Below, piece after piece: positions 33,950-44,329 of a stretch of 64,000 nucleotides of DNA. Made by a program: the position numbers and the translations under genes. A model generated the notes under the pieces. That model saw nothing but the letters and a program-made list of their open reading frames with translations, did no database searches and was not told where the DNA came from. Source of the DNA: Hanleya hanleyi (Eukaryota > Mollusca > Polyplacophora > Lepidopleurida > Hanleyidae); assembly GCA_036873755.1 (NCBI GenBank), contig JAVTVY010018995.1:1-64000 (forward strand). The letters are read 5' to 3'. Position 1 is the first letter of the stretch. Each line of letters begins with the position of its first letter.

Positions 33950-35690
33950 CAAAACGAATATCGGTGAAACTAGGGATTTGGTGAGAAATAGAGTTAGGGT
34001 CCATCATCAACAAATTAATAGCCTGCATTAAGACACCTAAAAGTCAGCAAACACATAGCCGATTGTGCTGGTCATCTTGAAACTAAATTCAGTATTTTAC
34101 CCTTTTCATGCTTTTACAAAATGAAAACAGATGACAACATCAGGCGACAGACGATGGAACAATACTTTATTAGCAAATTCCGATGTGAATTAAACTGTTG
34201 AATTGTTATACTAGAATTGTTATAACAGATTAGTTAATTAACGCCAGTGTCAGTCAAGTTATTGAAGTGTGAGCAGACGTAATTGTATAGCATTGAACGG
34301 TCTGTCTGAGCAGGTAAATAAGCCGTTGCAGATTATACCACACAACGACTATGACAAACACAAGGACTACTGTAATTGGTTATTGTAATCGTAACTTTTT
34401 CGAGATCTCCTGTAAACTTGTAAAAACTTGTTTAAACTTGTAAAAAAAACTTGTCCAACGGACATGCATCTGTTTGTATATATAAACTTTGTACATTCGT
34501 ATTGTATCAATATTACAAACGGGTATCATGCTATTGAAAAGTGGGTGAAACCACGATACCGGTTTAGCAGTATAATATACAGTTTTAGATCATATTCTAC
34601 ATTATGTGTGTAGTGTTTTTCTCTATATATTAACATATATGTGTTTAAGCCACGATGGGCGATGGTCATATATGTCCGGTCATAACAGCACTGGTATAAG
34701 CATTTCGGAGTATAGAAAAAACGGCTATACGCAATTTATCGTAATGGAAGTTTGTTTGAAGTAATATCGGGTCGGCTTATATTGGAAATGGTGGACAACA
34801 TGGGAAGCGAAACCATGCTTATTTACAAATTCATGAACAATAGAAGCGAGGCATATATTGTTAGGCATTGGCAGAATAAACTCAAAAATTAATTGAGCAA
34901 TAGAATCATCACCGATATGTATAGTTTAACAAAAACTTTGTGTTAGCGTCAGAGAGATATGAGATAAAGGCAGGCCGCGGATTATGATCAGGGTGTGTTA
35001 ATAGGGGTCGTTTCCGGACAGGATGGTAACCATTACTTGATCAAGTAATAATTTGTGACGATAATCGCACAATTGTTAATTGGTAACATGCACAACAAGC
35101 TGTCAAGATTATCACTTCGAACCGTTTAGCCTATTTCACACCTTCCGGTCTCAGTGGATCAATCAAAGCCTATGATTTGTACAGCTCCCGTTGTATTCAC
35201 TGCTTATTGTGCAATTCCCCCATTGAAATGAAGTTGAAAATCACTTTATCTGATAGCTAAGCAGTTACCAGCACTGTAGATATCGATCTGATAGCTTCTT
35301 ACATTGGTCGACAAACAACGTGCTTTTGTCGACTCTGCATGATACATAATATTTACTGTTGATATTCAAAACCCCAGAACGCCCCTCTCCCCCCCCCCCT
35401 CCCGCCGCTGTAGTCTTGAGCTCAACCTTGAGTGAGAACACTAAATGGGCTGTTCAATTTTCACTACCTCGTGAAACCGACTGGGGGATTGACTCTTATG
35501 GTCTGCAGCTCGTTTTTTTAAAATAATATTTCCGTTATAATTTTTGCTCAAATGTTAGAGAGACTGGTCAAATTGTTAGATCCATTGATTTAATTTTGTG
35601 CGGAAAGTTGGGAATTTTGATGGTTTACCGTAAGCATGACGAGGAAATACATTTCCTCAACATAGAAATTAAGTTCCAAATGTGTATGGA
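33950..35690. other. No gene recognised
   Basis: AT-rich with short frames only. It contains a run of 'acttgtaaaaacttg' words near 34415-34452 and a poly-C/poly-pyrimidine tract at 35381-35407. Confidence 0.45.
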
Positions 35691-35694
35691 AAAT

Positions 35695-35895
35695 TAAGTA
35701 TTTACACCTTTTTAACACCTTTCAATAAATTTACACCTTTACGGGTGTAAAATCAGGGTTGGAATCAATCTTCATACATTTGCACCTTTTCTACACCTTA
35801 TTTACACCTCCTAAGGGTGTAAACATGAACCCAGAAGGTGTAAACGTTTGATTTACACCTTTTTTGCACCTTTTCTACACCTTCTGAGGTTAGAG
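35695..35895 (+). repeat. Second patch of ttacacctt repeats
   Basis: Several 'tttacaccttt' and 'gggtgtaaa' words resemble the array at 32200-32880. They are less regular and lack a clear 42-bp period. The phrase 'acccagaaggtgtaaa' near 35830 echoes 'agcccagaaggtgtaaat' near 32210. Confidence 0.7.
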
Positions 35896-36339
35896 TGTAC
35901 AGTCAAACCCCTAAATACCAGGTCCAGGCGACTATACCACCTCTATCATCCTAGCGAGATGCAAATAGAGTAGGTGGCCTGTATTTGACTTAAAGAGATA
36001 GACAGGCACTCAACATTGACCGTCCTTCAACTTCCGTAATTGTCCCTGTCATCCCAGTACAGTACATAACTTCTTCATCATGTTCTCATATGCCATACAC
36101 TTTGCCTAGTTATAAACTGAAAGGAAGATAAATCCTGACAACAAAGGCTATCTCAAAACCAATATCTGCATTCAGTGAAAAAAAATGCAAGAAAAACAAA
36201 AGTAACATCCTACTTATTTCATTATCCATCACAATATGGAGGCATTTCTAACTTCAGCACAACTATTGCGCCTCAACGTCAAACAAACAAAATCAAATAT
36301 CAAAAGGGATAATAAAACATGTTACAAGTTAACCAATTG

Positions 36340-36777
36340 AAACAAAAGGCATAAAACTAATAACTTGTAAACACGCATGCACAGTTCCCAATTCCCAAAT
36401 TCACAGTTCCTAGATTTGATTTTCTACGGTGAAAACAGTCCAATGAACAGACAAATTCACTTCTTGGAAAACGTTCCGAATTCACGAACATTTTCTGATC
36501 GTTCACTGAGTTACCAGAATCATCATTCTGCATTGAGTCTCCTTGTGATAGTCAAGGACGATGCTCTCTGTCTCAGTCCATAGTCTGGAATCATCTCTGC
36601 CTCACTCTGCATGGCAGTCGATGATCTTAACACATTTCGAGATTTCCATGACCACCTGGATTTGTCAGATCCACCATCTCCTCCATTATGGCAGGGGTTT
36701 TCCTCTAGTACACGCCCTTAACCTGTGTTTGTCTAAAGGGCCTTTGTGGACAAATAAACATCAAAACACAACACCTC
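36340..36777 (-). repeat. LTR retroelement leader and start of gag (decayed)
   Basis: On the - strand this follows the primer-binding site. It begins with an untranslated leader and has an ATG-initiated short frame (MEEMVDLTNPGG) near 36690, broken soon after. The element is truncated at about 36340. No protease or pol is attached. Confidence 0.45.
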
Positions 36778-36796
36778 AATCCCACTTCTGACACCA
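36778..36796 (-). promoter_or_regulatory. Retroelement primer-binding site
   Basis: On the - strand 'tggtgtcagaagtgggatt' lies three bases after an LTR-like ...CCTTACA end. The TGGTGTCAGAAGTGGGA pattern is commonly seen at this position in metazoan LTR elements. Confidence 0.6.
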
Positions 36797-36799
36797 AAA

Positions 36800-38280
36800 T
36801 GTAAGGTCATGAAATCCATCGCCCTTATAAATTCACGCAAGTCCGAGATTGAGGGTGTGATATATACATGAGTTTATTCATATCCAGAATATCAGGACAA
36901 ATGAATACCAGAAAACTAAGATTTCCATAAAAACCAGTTCCAGAGAAACTAAAATTTCCATAAAAAAACAAGTTCCAGAAAGAAAATGAATACACAAAAA
37001 CTGAATTCCAAAAAAACCAAGTTCCAGTAAAAACCCTTTTTGACATAAAGAAAAGAAAGAAAGAAAACAAGAAATAACATTCATTAATATATACAATTAA
37101 ATATATAATACAACAGTATTTACAATCGAACAAGAACACAAGAAATTGAAATCAAGTACTGTTCAGGCAAACACCATGAAGAATGTACTTCCTTGTAAAT
37201 TAACCTGAATTTGCAATTTTATCCAAAACTCCTCAAAGAAAACGTTTAACCATATGCAAGGTTAATATCGCTGAATAAGAAATGTGAAATAGATGTAAAA
37301 TATAAAATATAACCATTTAAATTCAGAATGAATTTAATATAATACATAGCTATTTAGATCATTTCTGTTTTGACAATCATATTTAAGTGTTAAGATATGA
37401 TCTATAAGTACACATTCTTACCCTGCATATTAAATCAGTGGATGGCAAAGATCAACATTGTCCATTGGGTCATCTCCAGATAAGCATTCCATTCCCTGGT
37501 GGAATGTCAACAAAGATTTACTGATCTAATTCACATTGATAATTATCTGGTGAACCTATCTAAAGTAGCAGGTCAAAGTTTAGTACTCCCAGAATTGAAT
37601 AACTGATATCCCACTCTTCCTGTCAAGGTTATCAATACTCCACATATCTAGGTTGTCCAGTAAACACCCAAACAATCTTTAAATGTACAGATACCCAATA
37701 TTATCAGTGAGAAGAAGGAATCCTTATACAATCTCACAATTAAACATGATTCAAAATCTCAAACACATAGTTTCAAAACCCAAATCGCTATCTCACTGTA
37801 TTACTACAATTAATTATAAGAATCACTTTATCAACTTTACTGTCAAAGAAATGTAAAAAATACACTGATGTCTCCAACTAAAAGTAATGTTCTACTTCTT
37901 CTCTACATTTTATAATATTCATTTACCAAGAAATAATAAATTACTTCTGTACTTCGGATATGGCTAAAGTAATCATGTAGCAAATGAACAATGCTGTGTG
38001 ATTAGTTACTTCAAACAGAAAATATGTATGCTGAAAAGTAATCTGTAGTTTTACACAGTTCTTCGAAATATTGAATTCCATGAACCTTAAACACACACAA
38101 AATAACAAGAAAGTTTCTTAATCCTGCAAAATAGTAAATGGCTGATTGTTTTGTCAAACAGCTAAACTATCTTCATGAAAACTTCTCAGTAAAATCCTAG
38201 TGTTCCTAACAATATTAGAATACACATCTATCTCTTCTAACAACTGAACAATTAAAATGTTAAATGAAAATCAACTCACC
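36800..38280 (-). mobile_element. Probable long terminal repeat, outer end uncertain
   Basis: The inner boundary TGTAAGG (+ strand, 36800) is the complement of a canonical LTR end ...CA. The sequence that follows is AT-rich, non-coding and contains repeats of 'aagttccag.aaa' (36910-37030). The far boundary cannot be set by eye, and no second LTR is in the window. Confidence 0.45.
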
Positions 38281-39440
38281 ACAGGCTAGAAACAGGGAAA
38301 CACCATGGCCAACAAAATCTCCCAGGCCAGGGAAGGCAACCATCAGATGTTGGCGGCATGGTCAATGCCCCAACCGAATGCACATGTCAGTCTCAAACCC
38401 CGGTACTGGTCATTTTAACCAAAATTTTGGAAACCCTATCACTCACATTACGCGACAGCAAATAATCCTCAGGTCCTTGATAAGGAACACACTGAGGTAA
38501 CTTGTGAACGCGATGTATGAGTAAACCAATATATGAGTCACCTAAAGGTGTATCCACTACATATATCTGCCTAAAACCCGGCAACCATCAACAACAAAGC
38601 TAGATGTTATGGCAGTAAAATAGTTCTCCAAAATATTCCTACTCCCAGGCCAATTAATCTCAGTCATTAATCTTATAGCTGCCCTCTATAACCCAGTGTG
38701 GGTGTATTGAGTAAGCAACCTGTTTACTTGCTTGAGAGAGATACCAGATAACATACTGACCACAAGTGCAAACTAGCATTATCAGACAAGGTACATGGAA
38801 ACATGTCCTTGTACTGACCATTCCTATCTATCCCTGTTCACAATTATGTAACCTGTCAATTTACCCATATTACAGTTATCATCTTTGGCACCCAGCATAA
38901 AGACACGCAACCTGCTCACTGTCGTATTCTCAGCAAACAATCACTCTCTGATGTTTGGAGGCGGCCCGATTCAGGCACAGGCCCGGCCTTTTTACGAAGT
39001 CCTAGACTATAACACTGCATGTCCGCCATTTTTGTTGTTTTGGTTTCGGAATACGTGTATTTGAGTGTAATGACTGAATTTAATTCACGATAATCAGAAA
39101 AAAGGACATGCTATCGTAGAATGTTGGAACTACTGCGCGGACGCGGAGGCTTCGTGGGAGTGATCGGGTCATATGTAAACACACGCATGCGCTCATATAC
39201 AGGTAAACGGCAATGAAAACGGGCATTGATTTGTAATCACTGTGAGCAATTTGACAAATACGGCCCGCAACGTAGGGTATAACTTCCAAAGTTCAAATAA
39301 AATATATGAATTTTCATAATCGAGCTTAATTTGCTGAAATTGTTATATTACTTCACGGATGTCACTTGCGAAGTGGATGACGATAATGATGATGCAACCT
39401 CAGTAGTAGGACGCCGTGAAATTCTCTTGCATACGGTAGG
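38281..39440. other. No gene recognised
   Basis: No conserved frame was found. It may include the distal part of the LTR. A G+C-richer block from 39110 leads into the CpG-rich repeat. Confidence 0.4.
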
Positions 39441-39965
39441 GATGTTTGGTGGAGGTAGAGGTCAATAGTCACATCCTGATCACCGCGTCTGCGCATTGCA
39501 CATTTTCGGTCATGTGACTTCCGGGTTACCGCGCAAGCGCAGTGCGCACTTTCGGGAGTTGCATTGTGGGGTCGTGGGTACATGGCAATCTCGCAAAAAG
39601 AAAATCCGAAAAAACGGTCTTTTCACATATAACATAGGAAACACTAGGACTCTTGTGGAGCAAAGTATTGTGTGTAGGGATGATATCGATCTGGCTGACG
39701 CTGTAGAGTACGAATGGTGGAGTCTCGGGGCCAATGGGTGACTTTAGTCGTGTTGTCATCGTGTGAATGCGCACTCGGCATGGCGGTATGTAGTGGGCGT
39801 TTTTGGGTATAGGTGGGCTATACCTGCTCTAAAATGTCGTGTGTTGTATTATATTGAAGCGCTTGTTGGGTAGAGTCAAACTGGAGTTCTTTCAACTTTG
39901 ACCGGTGAAGTCATGGTGCACATGCGCAGTAGAGTAGTAGTAGAGAAATGACATTTTCGGGTGCA
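39441..39965 (+). repeat. CpG-rich dispersed repeat, NRF-1-like words
   Basis: It contains 'accgcgcaagcgcagtgcgc' near 39529 and 'cacatgcgcagtagagtagt' near 39918, in the phrase '..gcgcagt..agtagtagagaaa' that also occurs at 56.4-57.3 kb and, inverted, at 49.4-50.05, 60.85-61.35 and 63.55-63.95 kb. It is non-coding. Confidence 0.55.
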
Positions 39966-39969
39966 GATC

Positions 39970-40295
39970 CGAGGCGTTCCGCACGTATTACTTCGACGCC
40001 AACCAGACCAACATGGTAGTAATAGATGACCTACTGGGTGCGGCCAAAGATTCATACATCACCGACTTGTTTATCAAAGATCTCATCATTGGAATCTGTC
40101 CGTCATCTATTTGACCTAGAATTTCCTTCTTCAAGAGAAGGCGTCCAGGGGCATTGCCTTCAACCACCGATACTTCGAGTCGTTCAGCAACCCCATCGAC
40201 AGAGCGCAAATTCGCGTGTTCAGAAGACGAATTTATCATCGGAACGTTCAATATTTTCAAGCTGATATTCCAAGCCTGTTTTTCGTATTCATCTA
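39970..40295 (+). pseudogene. Polinton/Maverick-type packaging ATPase fragment, frameshifted
   Basis: The first frame (39975-40073) includes YYFDANQTNMVVIDDLLG. Its VVIDD fits a Walker B strand, and KDSYITDLF follows. Near 40073 the match shifts frame and continues with SHH.NLSVIYLT, then an FNHRYF segment, NPIDRAQIR and RNVQYF to about 40290, with one in-frame stop. From family knowledge, SHH..LSV and the hydrophobic-H-Y..NP.D.AQ signature belong to FtsK/HerA-like ATPases of Polinton/Maverick elements, which package DNA into capsids. The N-terminal Walker A part is absent. No capsid, protease or polymerase genes adjoin it. It is a dead relic. Confidence 0.55.
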
Positions 40296-40304
40296 ACACA
40301 ACAC

Positions 40305-40325
40305 AACCCTAACCCTAAACCTAAA
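40305..40325 (+). repeat. Short interstitial telomere-like run
   Basis: 'aaccctaaccctaaaccta' holds three to four CCCTAA-like units, too short to be a telomere. Confidence 0.5.
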
Positions 40326-40619
40326 CCATAACTGGTGCAAATCACGCTTATAACTCTTTTCAGACTTCAGTCACATGATTTCCGGTTTGAAGCCCTCGGT
40401 TGACGTCATCCAGTCAACTAACCACAGTCCGGCTGACGCACTGACTAATCGCATATGCATTTGGTTTCATTGAAAAGAGAGCTCGAGATTAGGTCGAGAT
40501 CGGGAGATTCAGTCACAATTCGGTCGAGTTCGCGAGATTCAGTCGAGATTAGGTCGAGAATCTCGACTAAATCTAGAACTTTGCTAGAACTTCTTGCGAA
40601 TTGAGGTTTATCAGTACTT

Positions 40620-41105
40620 GTTTTGATTGGGGAAGGGTACTTCTGTCAATATGGTGGATTGTTTCAACGACCGTTCTCTTGATCCAGCCAATCAGTGAGT
40701 ACCGTTGGTTCAACTTTTTGTCGCTTGCACCGATTTATAGCGTACTGTTCCAATACAGACAGGCCCATCTTCTGATCGGCCTTCAGATTTATTCCTCTAT
40801 GCTCTCTATATTTAGGTCCCTTCATCAGGACTATTCTCAGGCCCTCATTACTCACTATATCAAGGTTACCAGTCACAATATGTTTGCACGGTGTATCGAT
40901 TAAATTCGACGATTCACAATCACAACTATAGCCTCCCGTCCTGTACCAGGCAAACTCCTTGACACCATTAGAGTAATTGAATATGTTGTTGGCTACATAT
41001 TTAGTATACTTAAAGGAAATGCAAGGTGGTTCTGTGAACTTAAAATAGTTTGGTACAGTGTTGCGTACTGGATCATTTCAGGATTCGAGGTATAATAATA
41101 ACGTC
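40620..41105 (-). pseudogene. Penelope-like element, N-terminal region fragment
   Basis: On the - strand, an FKYTKYVANNIFNYS segment precedes a SCDCESSN motif. The C-D-C spot followed by a T-G-(N/D)-L-(D/N)-I-V motif is typical of these elements. KGPKYREHRGINLK and LTDWLDQ follow in the frame at 40876-40664. From family knowledge this is the conserved part upstream of the RT palm in the same Penelope-like group as the copies at 20 and 25 kb. A frameshift lies near 40885 and the match ends near 40620, before the catalytic core. Confidence 0.7.
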
Positions 41106-41678
41106 CAGTCTTTTATCTAAGTAGTTGAGTTTCAAGGAAAGCCGACCTTGGGATGTTTTGATTATGTTCACTGGACGATACAACCGACAAACTTTAGTGA
41201 TTGTGTGTGGTATTATATTTCCTGAAGACGCAGATCGTTGTATATCTCTGACTATAATATTTAAAGCTCTCAGAGGTAACGCATACAGAATTATACGTCA
41301 GTTGTATATACTATTGGGTGTGTTCTGTAACACTAAGTAATTTAAAGTTATATGATCGTGAATCAACGCACTATTAAACTTTCTCCATCCATGGCTGCGA
41401 TGTCTCGTTGGTGGGATTTAAACAGCTGGGTAATATTGGATATATTTGAACGGCTGTTTGTAACATTGGCGAACCCACTGACATTACCAGTTGACCCATA
41501 CGGAAACACTGACCCAAGTTCTAGCATACAGAATATTTCCCGTTGTCGGATTTTTCTCTCAAATGCAAAGGGGGGATCCTTGGTGGATGGATAGACAACG
41601 TCTATGATCTGAATACTAAAGTTATCCCAGCCATGGTCGGGTCCAGAAAAATGCTCACTACACGGTAAGTAATTGCTT

Positions 41679-41954
41679 TTACTTCACGGATTTTCTGTGA
41701 CCATTCATCCTAAGATGGAGTCTTTGGATGGTCTTGCCAGGATGCTGTTGACCACACTTCTTACAGGAAACTAAATAAATACAGTTTGTAGTAGAACATC
41801 TAAGATCAACATACGAGTTTACAGAATATGAATTACCAGCTAACGCGGAGCTAAAAGAAGCTGAAGTATTAAAGAGTGGACACGTGAGACATCCACGGTG
41901 CCCACACTTAGAAATCTTAAAATTATTACATGTATAGAATTCGGTGCTAAACAA
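41679..41954 (-). pseudogene. Penelope-like GIY-YIG endonuclease fragment
   Basis: The frame has CGHRGCLTCPLF, then NCIYLVSCKKCGQQHPGKT and LHLRMNGHRKS. The Y-L-V-S-C..C-G-x-x-x-x-G-K/E-T and R-x-N-G-H-R pattern is the GIY-YIG nuclease core that Penelope-like elements carry at their C-terminus for nicking target DNA. The second aromatic of the usual Q-Y-V-G is replaced (QHPG), so activity is doubtful. On the - strand it lies upstream of the N-terminal fragment at 41.1 kb, so the two come from different insertions or from a rearranged copy. Confidence 0.75.
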
Positions 41955-42620
41955 TCATCAAGCGCAATGTTACAAGGTTTGATGTCGTGACCTTGCCTTG
42001 CTGTCAGAAATATATCTGTCATTTGAATTGAACGAGAGATCCTGAAGGATCCTGGCGCCCACCATTGTCCGATAATTGTAAGCTAATGACTAGACGATCT
42101 TTTTGGTCATTGTTACTAAGAACAAACGATTGATTTGTAATTTTGTTTACAGAATTTCGAATCTGAGCGAAAAAGATCGAAAAAGGGACACTGAAAAACA
42201 CCAAGATATAATCTAAGTTTCAGGAGTTTCAAGATTTCTAGAAACTGTACTTATGTCGGTTGTTATAATACAAGAGAAATGAGCAAAGTTAGTCTGAAAG
42301 TGAATGTACATGTACGGAGGATCCTTCGCCTCCGTTTTGTAGTATTTTTTATTTATTTTTTTGCACGTGTCATCATTGGGTACTGGAAGAGAAGACCAAG
42401 CTGACACTTTGGCATGAGCTATGAAACATACTTAAGATTTTATAATTAGGAACGAATGCTAATTCTGTTCTGTTTACTGGGCTAGTTTGAGATATCTCTT
42501 TTAAGATACCATGCTCGAAAATAGTAAGATGGTACAATACTTTAATACTGAAGGGATCCGGTCCGTGTCGAAAGTGCCTGAATCCAGATTATCTCCCTTG
42601 GATCGAAACATGCAGTAGTC
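41955..42620. other. No gene recognised
   Basis: Short frames only; probably decayed flanks of the endonuclease fragment. Confidence 0.35.
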
Positions 42621-42627
42621 TACAGTT

Positions 42628-42888
42628 GTCGAGTTGTGACGTTGAGTCACAAGAGTGACGTCCCTTTATGTAGCCGACCCGCCGGCAGACGAAAGGGTGG
42701 GGCAGTTCACTTGCAACTGCATGGACTAAAGAAAACTGATTTAAAATTTGAAGAAATACATTTTAATTCCGAATTATTTGAACTCCTTGATATGGAAGGT
42801 GAAGGTATGGATATTCTCTATAATCAATATATAGAATATGCCCCACCGTTTGATCCACCGACTCTTGTGATGCAACGTCACAACTCGA
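42628..42888. mobile_element. 260-bp TIR element (MITE-like)
   Basis: The ends form an inverted repeat of about 26 bp with two mismatches. 'tcgagttgtgacgttg' and 'tcacaagag' on the left face 'ctcttgtga' and 'caacgtcacaactcga' on the right. An 89-codon frame (42636-42902 +) fills the element but shows no transposase feature. It abuts the 157-bp array. Confidence 0.7.
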
Positions 42889-42902
42889 GAATACCGTATT
42901 AA

Positions 42903-44243
42903 TTAGATTTTCAAATCGGACCAAAAAAAGGTATCTTGCACTACTAGGCCCCATGAAATATTTCCTGAGAATTCACGGTAACAATGTTTCAAGGGGAAAT
43001 TCAAGATGGTCGCCTTGTGGCCATATTGCATTTTCGATTCGGACCAAAAAAGGTACCTTGCACAACTAGACCCTAAGGGGAATCCGTGTACCAAATTTGA
43101 GAAAGATCCACGCAGTGCTTCCTGAGATATGACGATAACAATGTTGCATGGGAAAATGCAAAATGGCCGCCTGTTGGCCATCTTGGATTTTCGAATCGGA
43201 CCAGAAAAGGTATCTTGCACAACTAGACGACAAGGAGAACCTATGTACCAAATTTAACAAAGATCCATGCAGTAGTTCCTGAGAAATCGCAATAATAAAG
43301 TTTCATGGGGAAATCCAAGATGGCCGCCTGGTGACCATATTGGATTTTCGATTCGGACCGAAAAAGGCATCTTGCATATCGAGACCCTAAGGGGAACCTG
43401 TGTACCAAATTTAGAAAGATGCATGCAATATAGTTCATGAGAAATGACGATAAAGTTTCATGAGAAAATCCAAGATGGCTGCCTGGTGGCCATATTGGAT
43501 TTTCGAATCTGACCAAAAAAGGTTTCTTGCACAATCAGACCCCAAGGGGAACCTGTGTGCCAAATTTGAGAAAGATCCACGCAATACTTCCTGAGAAATC
43601 GCGATAACAAGGTTTCATGGGGCAATCCGAGATGGCTGCCTTGTGGCCATATTGGAATTTGGAATCGGACCGAAAAAGCTATCCTGCACAACTAGACCCT
43701 AAGGGGAACATGTGTACCAAATTTGAGAAAGATCCATGCAGTACTTCCTGAGAAATCGCAATAACAAAGTTTCATGGGGAAATCCAAGACGGCTGCCTGG
43801 TGGCCATATTGGATTTTTGAATCAGACCAGAACAGGTATCTTGCACAACTAGATCCCAAGGGGAACCTGTGTACCAAATTTAACAAAGATCCATGCAGTA
43901 GCTCCTGAGAAATCGCGATAACAAGGTTTCATGGGGAAATCCAAGATGGCTGCCTGGTGGCCATATTGGATTTTCGAATCGGACCAAAAAAGGTATCTTG
44001 CACAACTAGATCCCAAGGGGAACCTGTGTACCAAGTTTGAGAAAGACGCGTGCAGTAGTTCCTGAGAAAACGCGATAACAAGGTTTCATGGGGAAATCCA
44101 AGATGGTTGCCTGGTGGCCATATTGGATTTTCGAATCTGACCAAAAAAGGTATCTTGCACAACTAGACCCCAAGGGGAACCTGTGTACCAAATTTGAGAA
44201 AGATACATAAAGTAGTTCCTGAGAAATCGCGATAACAAGAATT
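42903..44243 (+). repeat. 157-bp tandem array (core of HINE/'pearl'-like element)
   Basis: About 8.5 copies of a 157-bp monomer: 'ggattttcgaatcggaccaa', 'ggtatcttgcacaactagac', 'gggaacctgtgtaccaaatt', 'tgagaaagatccatgcagta', 'aagatggctgcctggtggcc'. Monomer starts at 43185, 43342, 43497, 43654, 43811, 43968 and 44125 give spacings of 155-157. Copies at the right are most alike; the left-most are most diverged. Each has an AAGATGGC word like a YY1 core. Minus-strand frames of 60-105 codons are artefacts. Confidence 0.92.
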
Positions 44244-44250
44244 GTTTACC

Positions 44251-44284
44251 GACGGACTGACGACGGACGACGGACCACGGACGA
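44251..44284 (+). repeat. ACGG-type microsatellite flanking the array
   Basis: 'gacggactgacgacggacga' plus 14 further bases of imperfect (GACG)n follows the last monomer. A tetranucleotide tract of this type next to ~155-160-bp core repeats is a described feature of bivalve pearl and related Helentron-derived elements. Confidence 0.75.
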
Positions 44285-44298
44285 AAAGCAATTTGAAC

Positions 44299-44324
44299 AG
44301 CCCACGATCTGGTGATGGCGGGCT
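44299..44324 (+). repeat. Terminal hairpin of the array-bearing element
   Basis: 'agcccacgatc' and 'gatggcgggct' pair with two mismatches around a short loop, followed by CTAA. This resembles the hairpin near the 3' end of Helitron/Helentron-type elements. Confidence 0.55.
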
Positions 44325-44329
44325 AAAAA

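Noticed and set aside
40305..40325. Telomere or chromosome end
   Set aside because: Only three to four CCCTAA-like units with ordinary sequence on both sides.
40601..40903. 100-codon + strand frame with hydrophobic segments
   Set aside because: Antisense of the Penelope-like N-terminal fragment, which carries recognised motifs on the - strand.
42636..42902. 89-codon + strand frame inside the TIR element
   Set aside because: No transposase or DNA-binding motif, and its boundaries coincide with the TIRs; probably chance in a short AT-balanced element.
42903..44191. Eight minus-strand frames of 60-105 codons with FLVRFENPIW-like text
   Set aside because: Periodic artefacts of the 157-bp tandem repeat.
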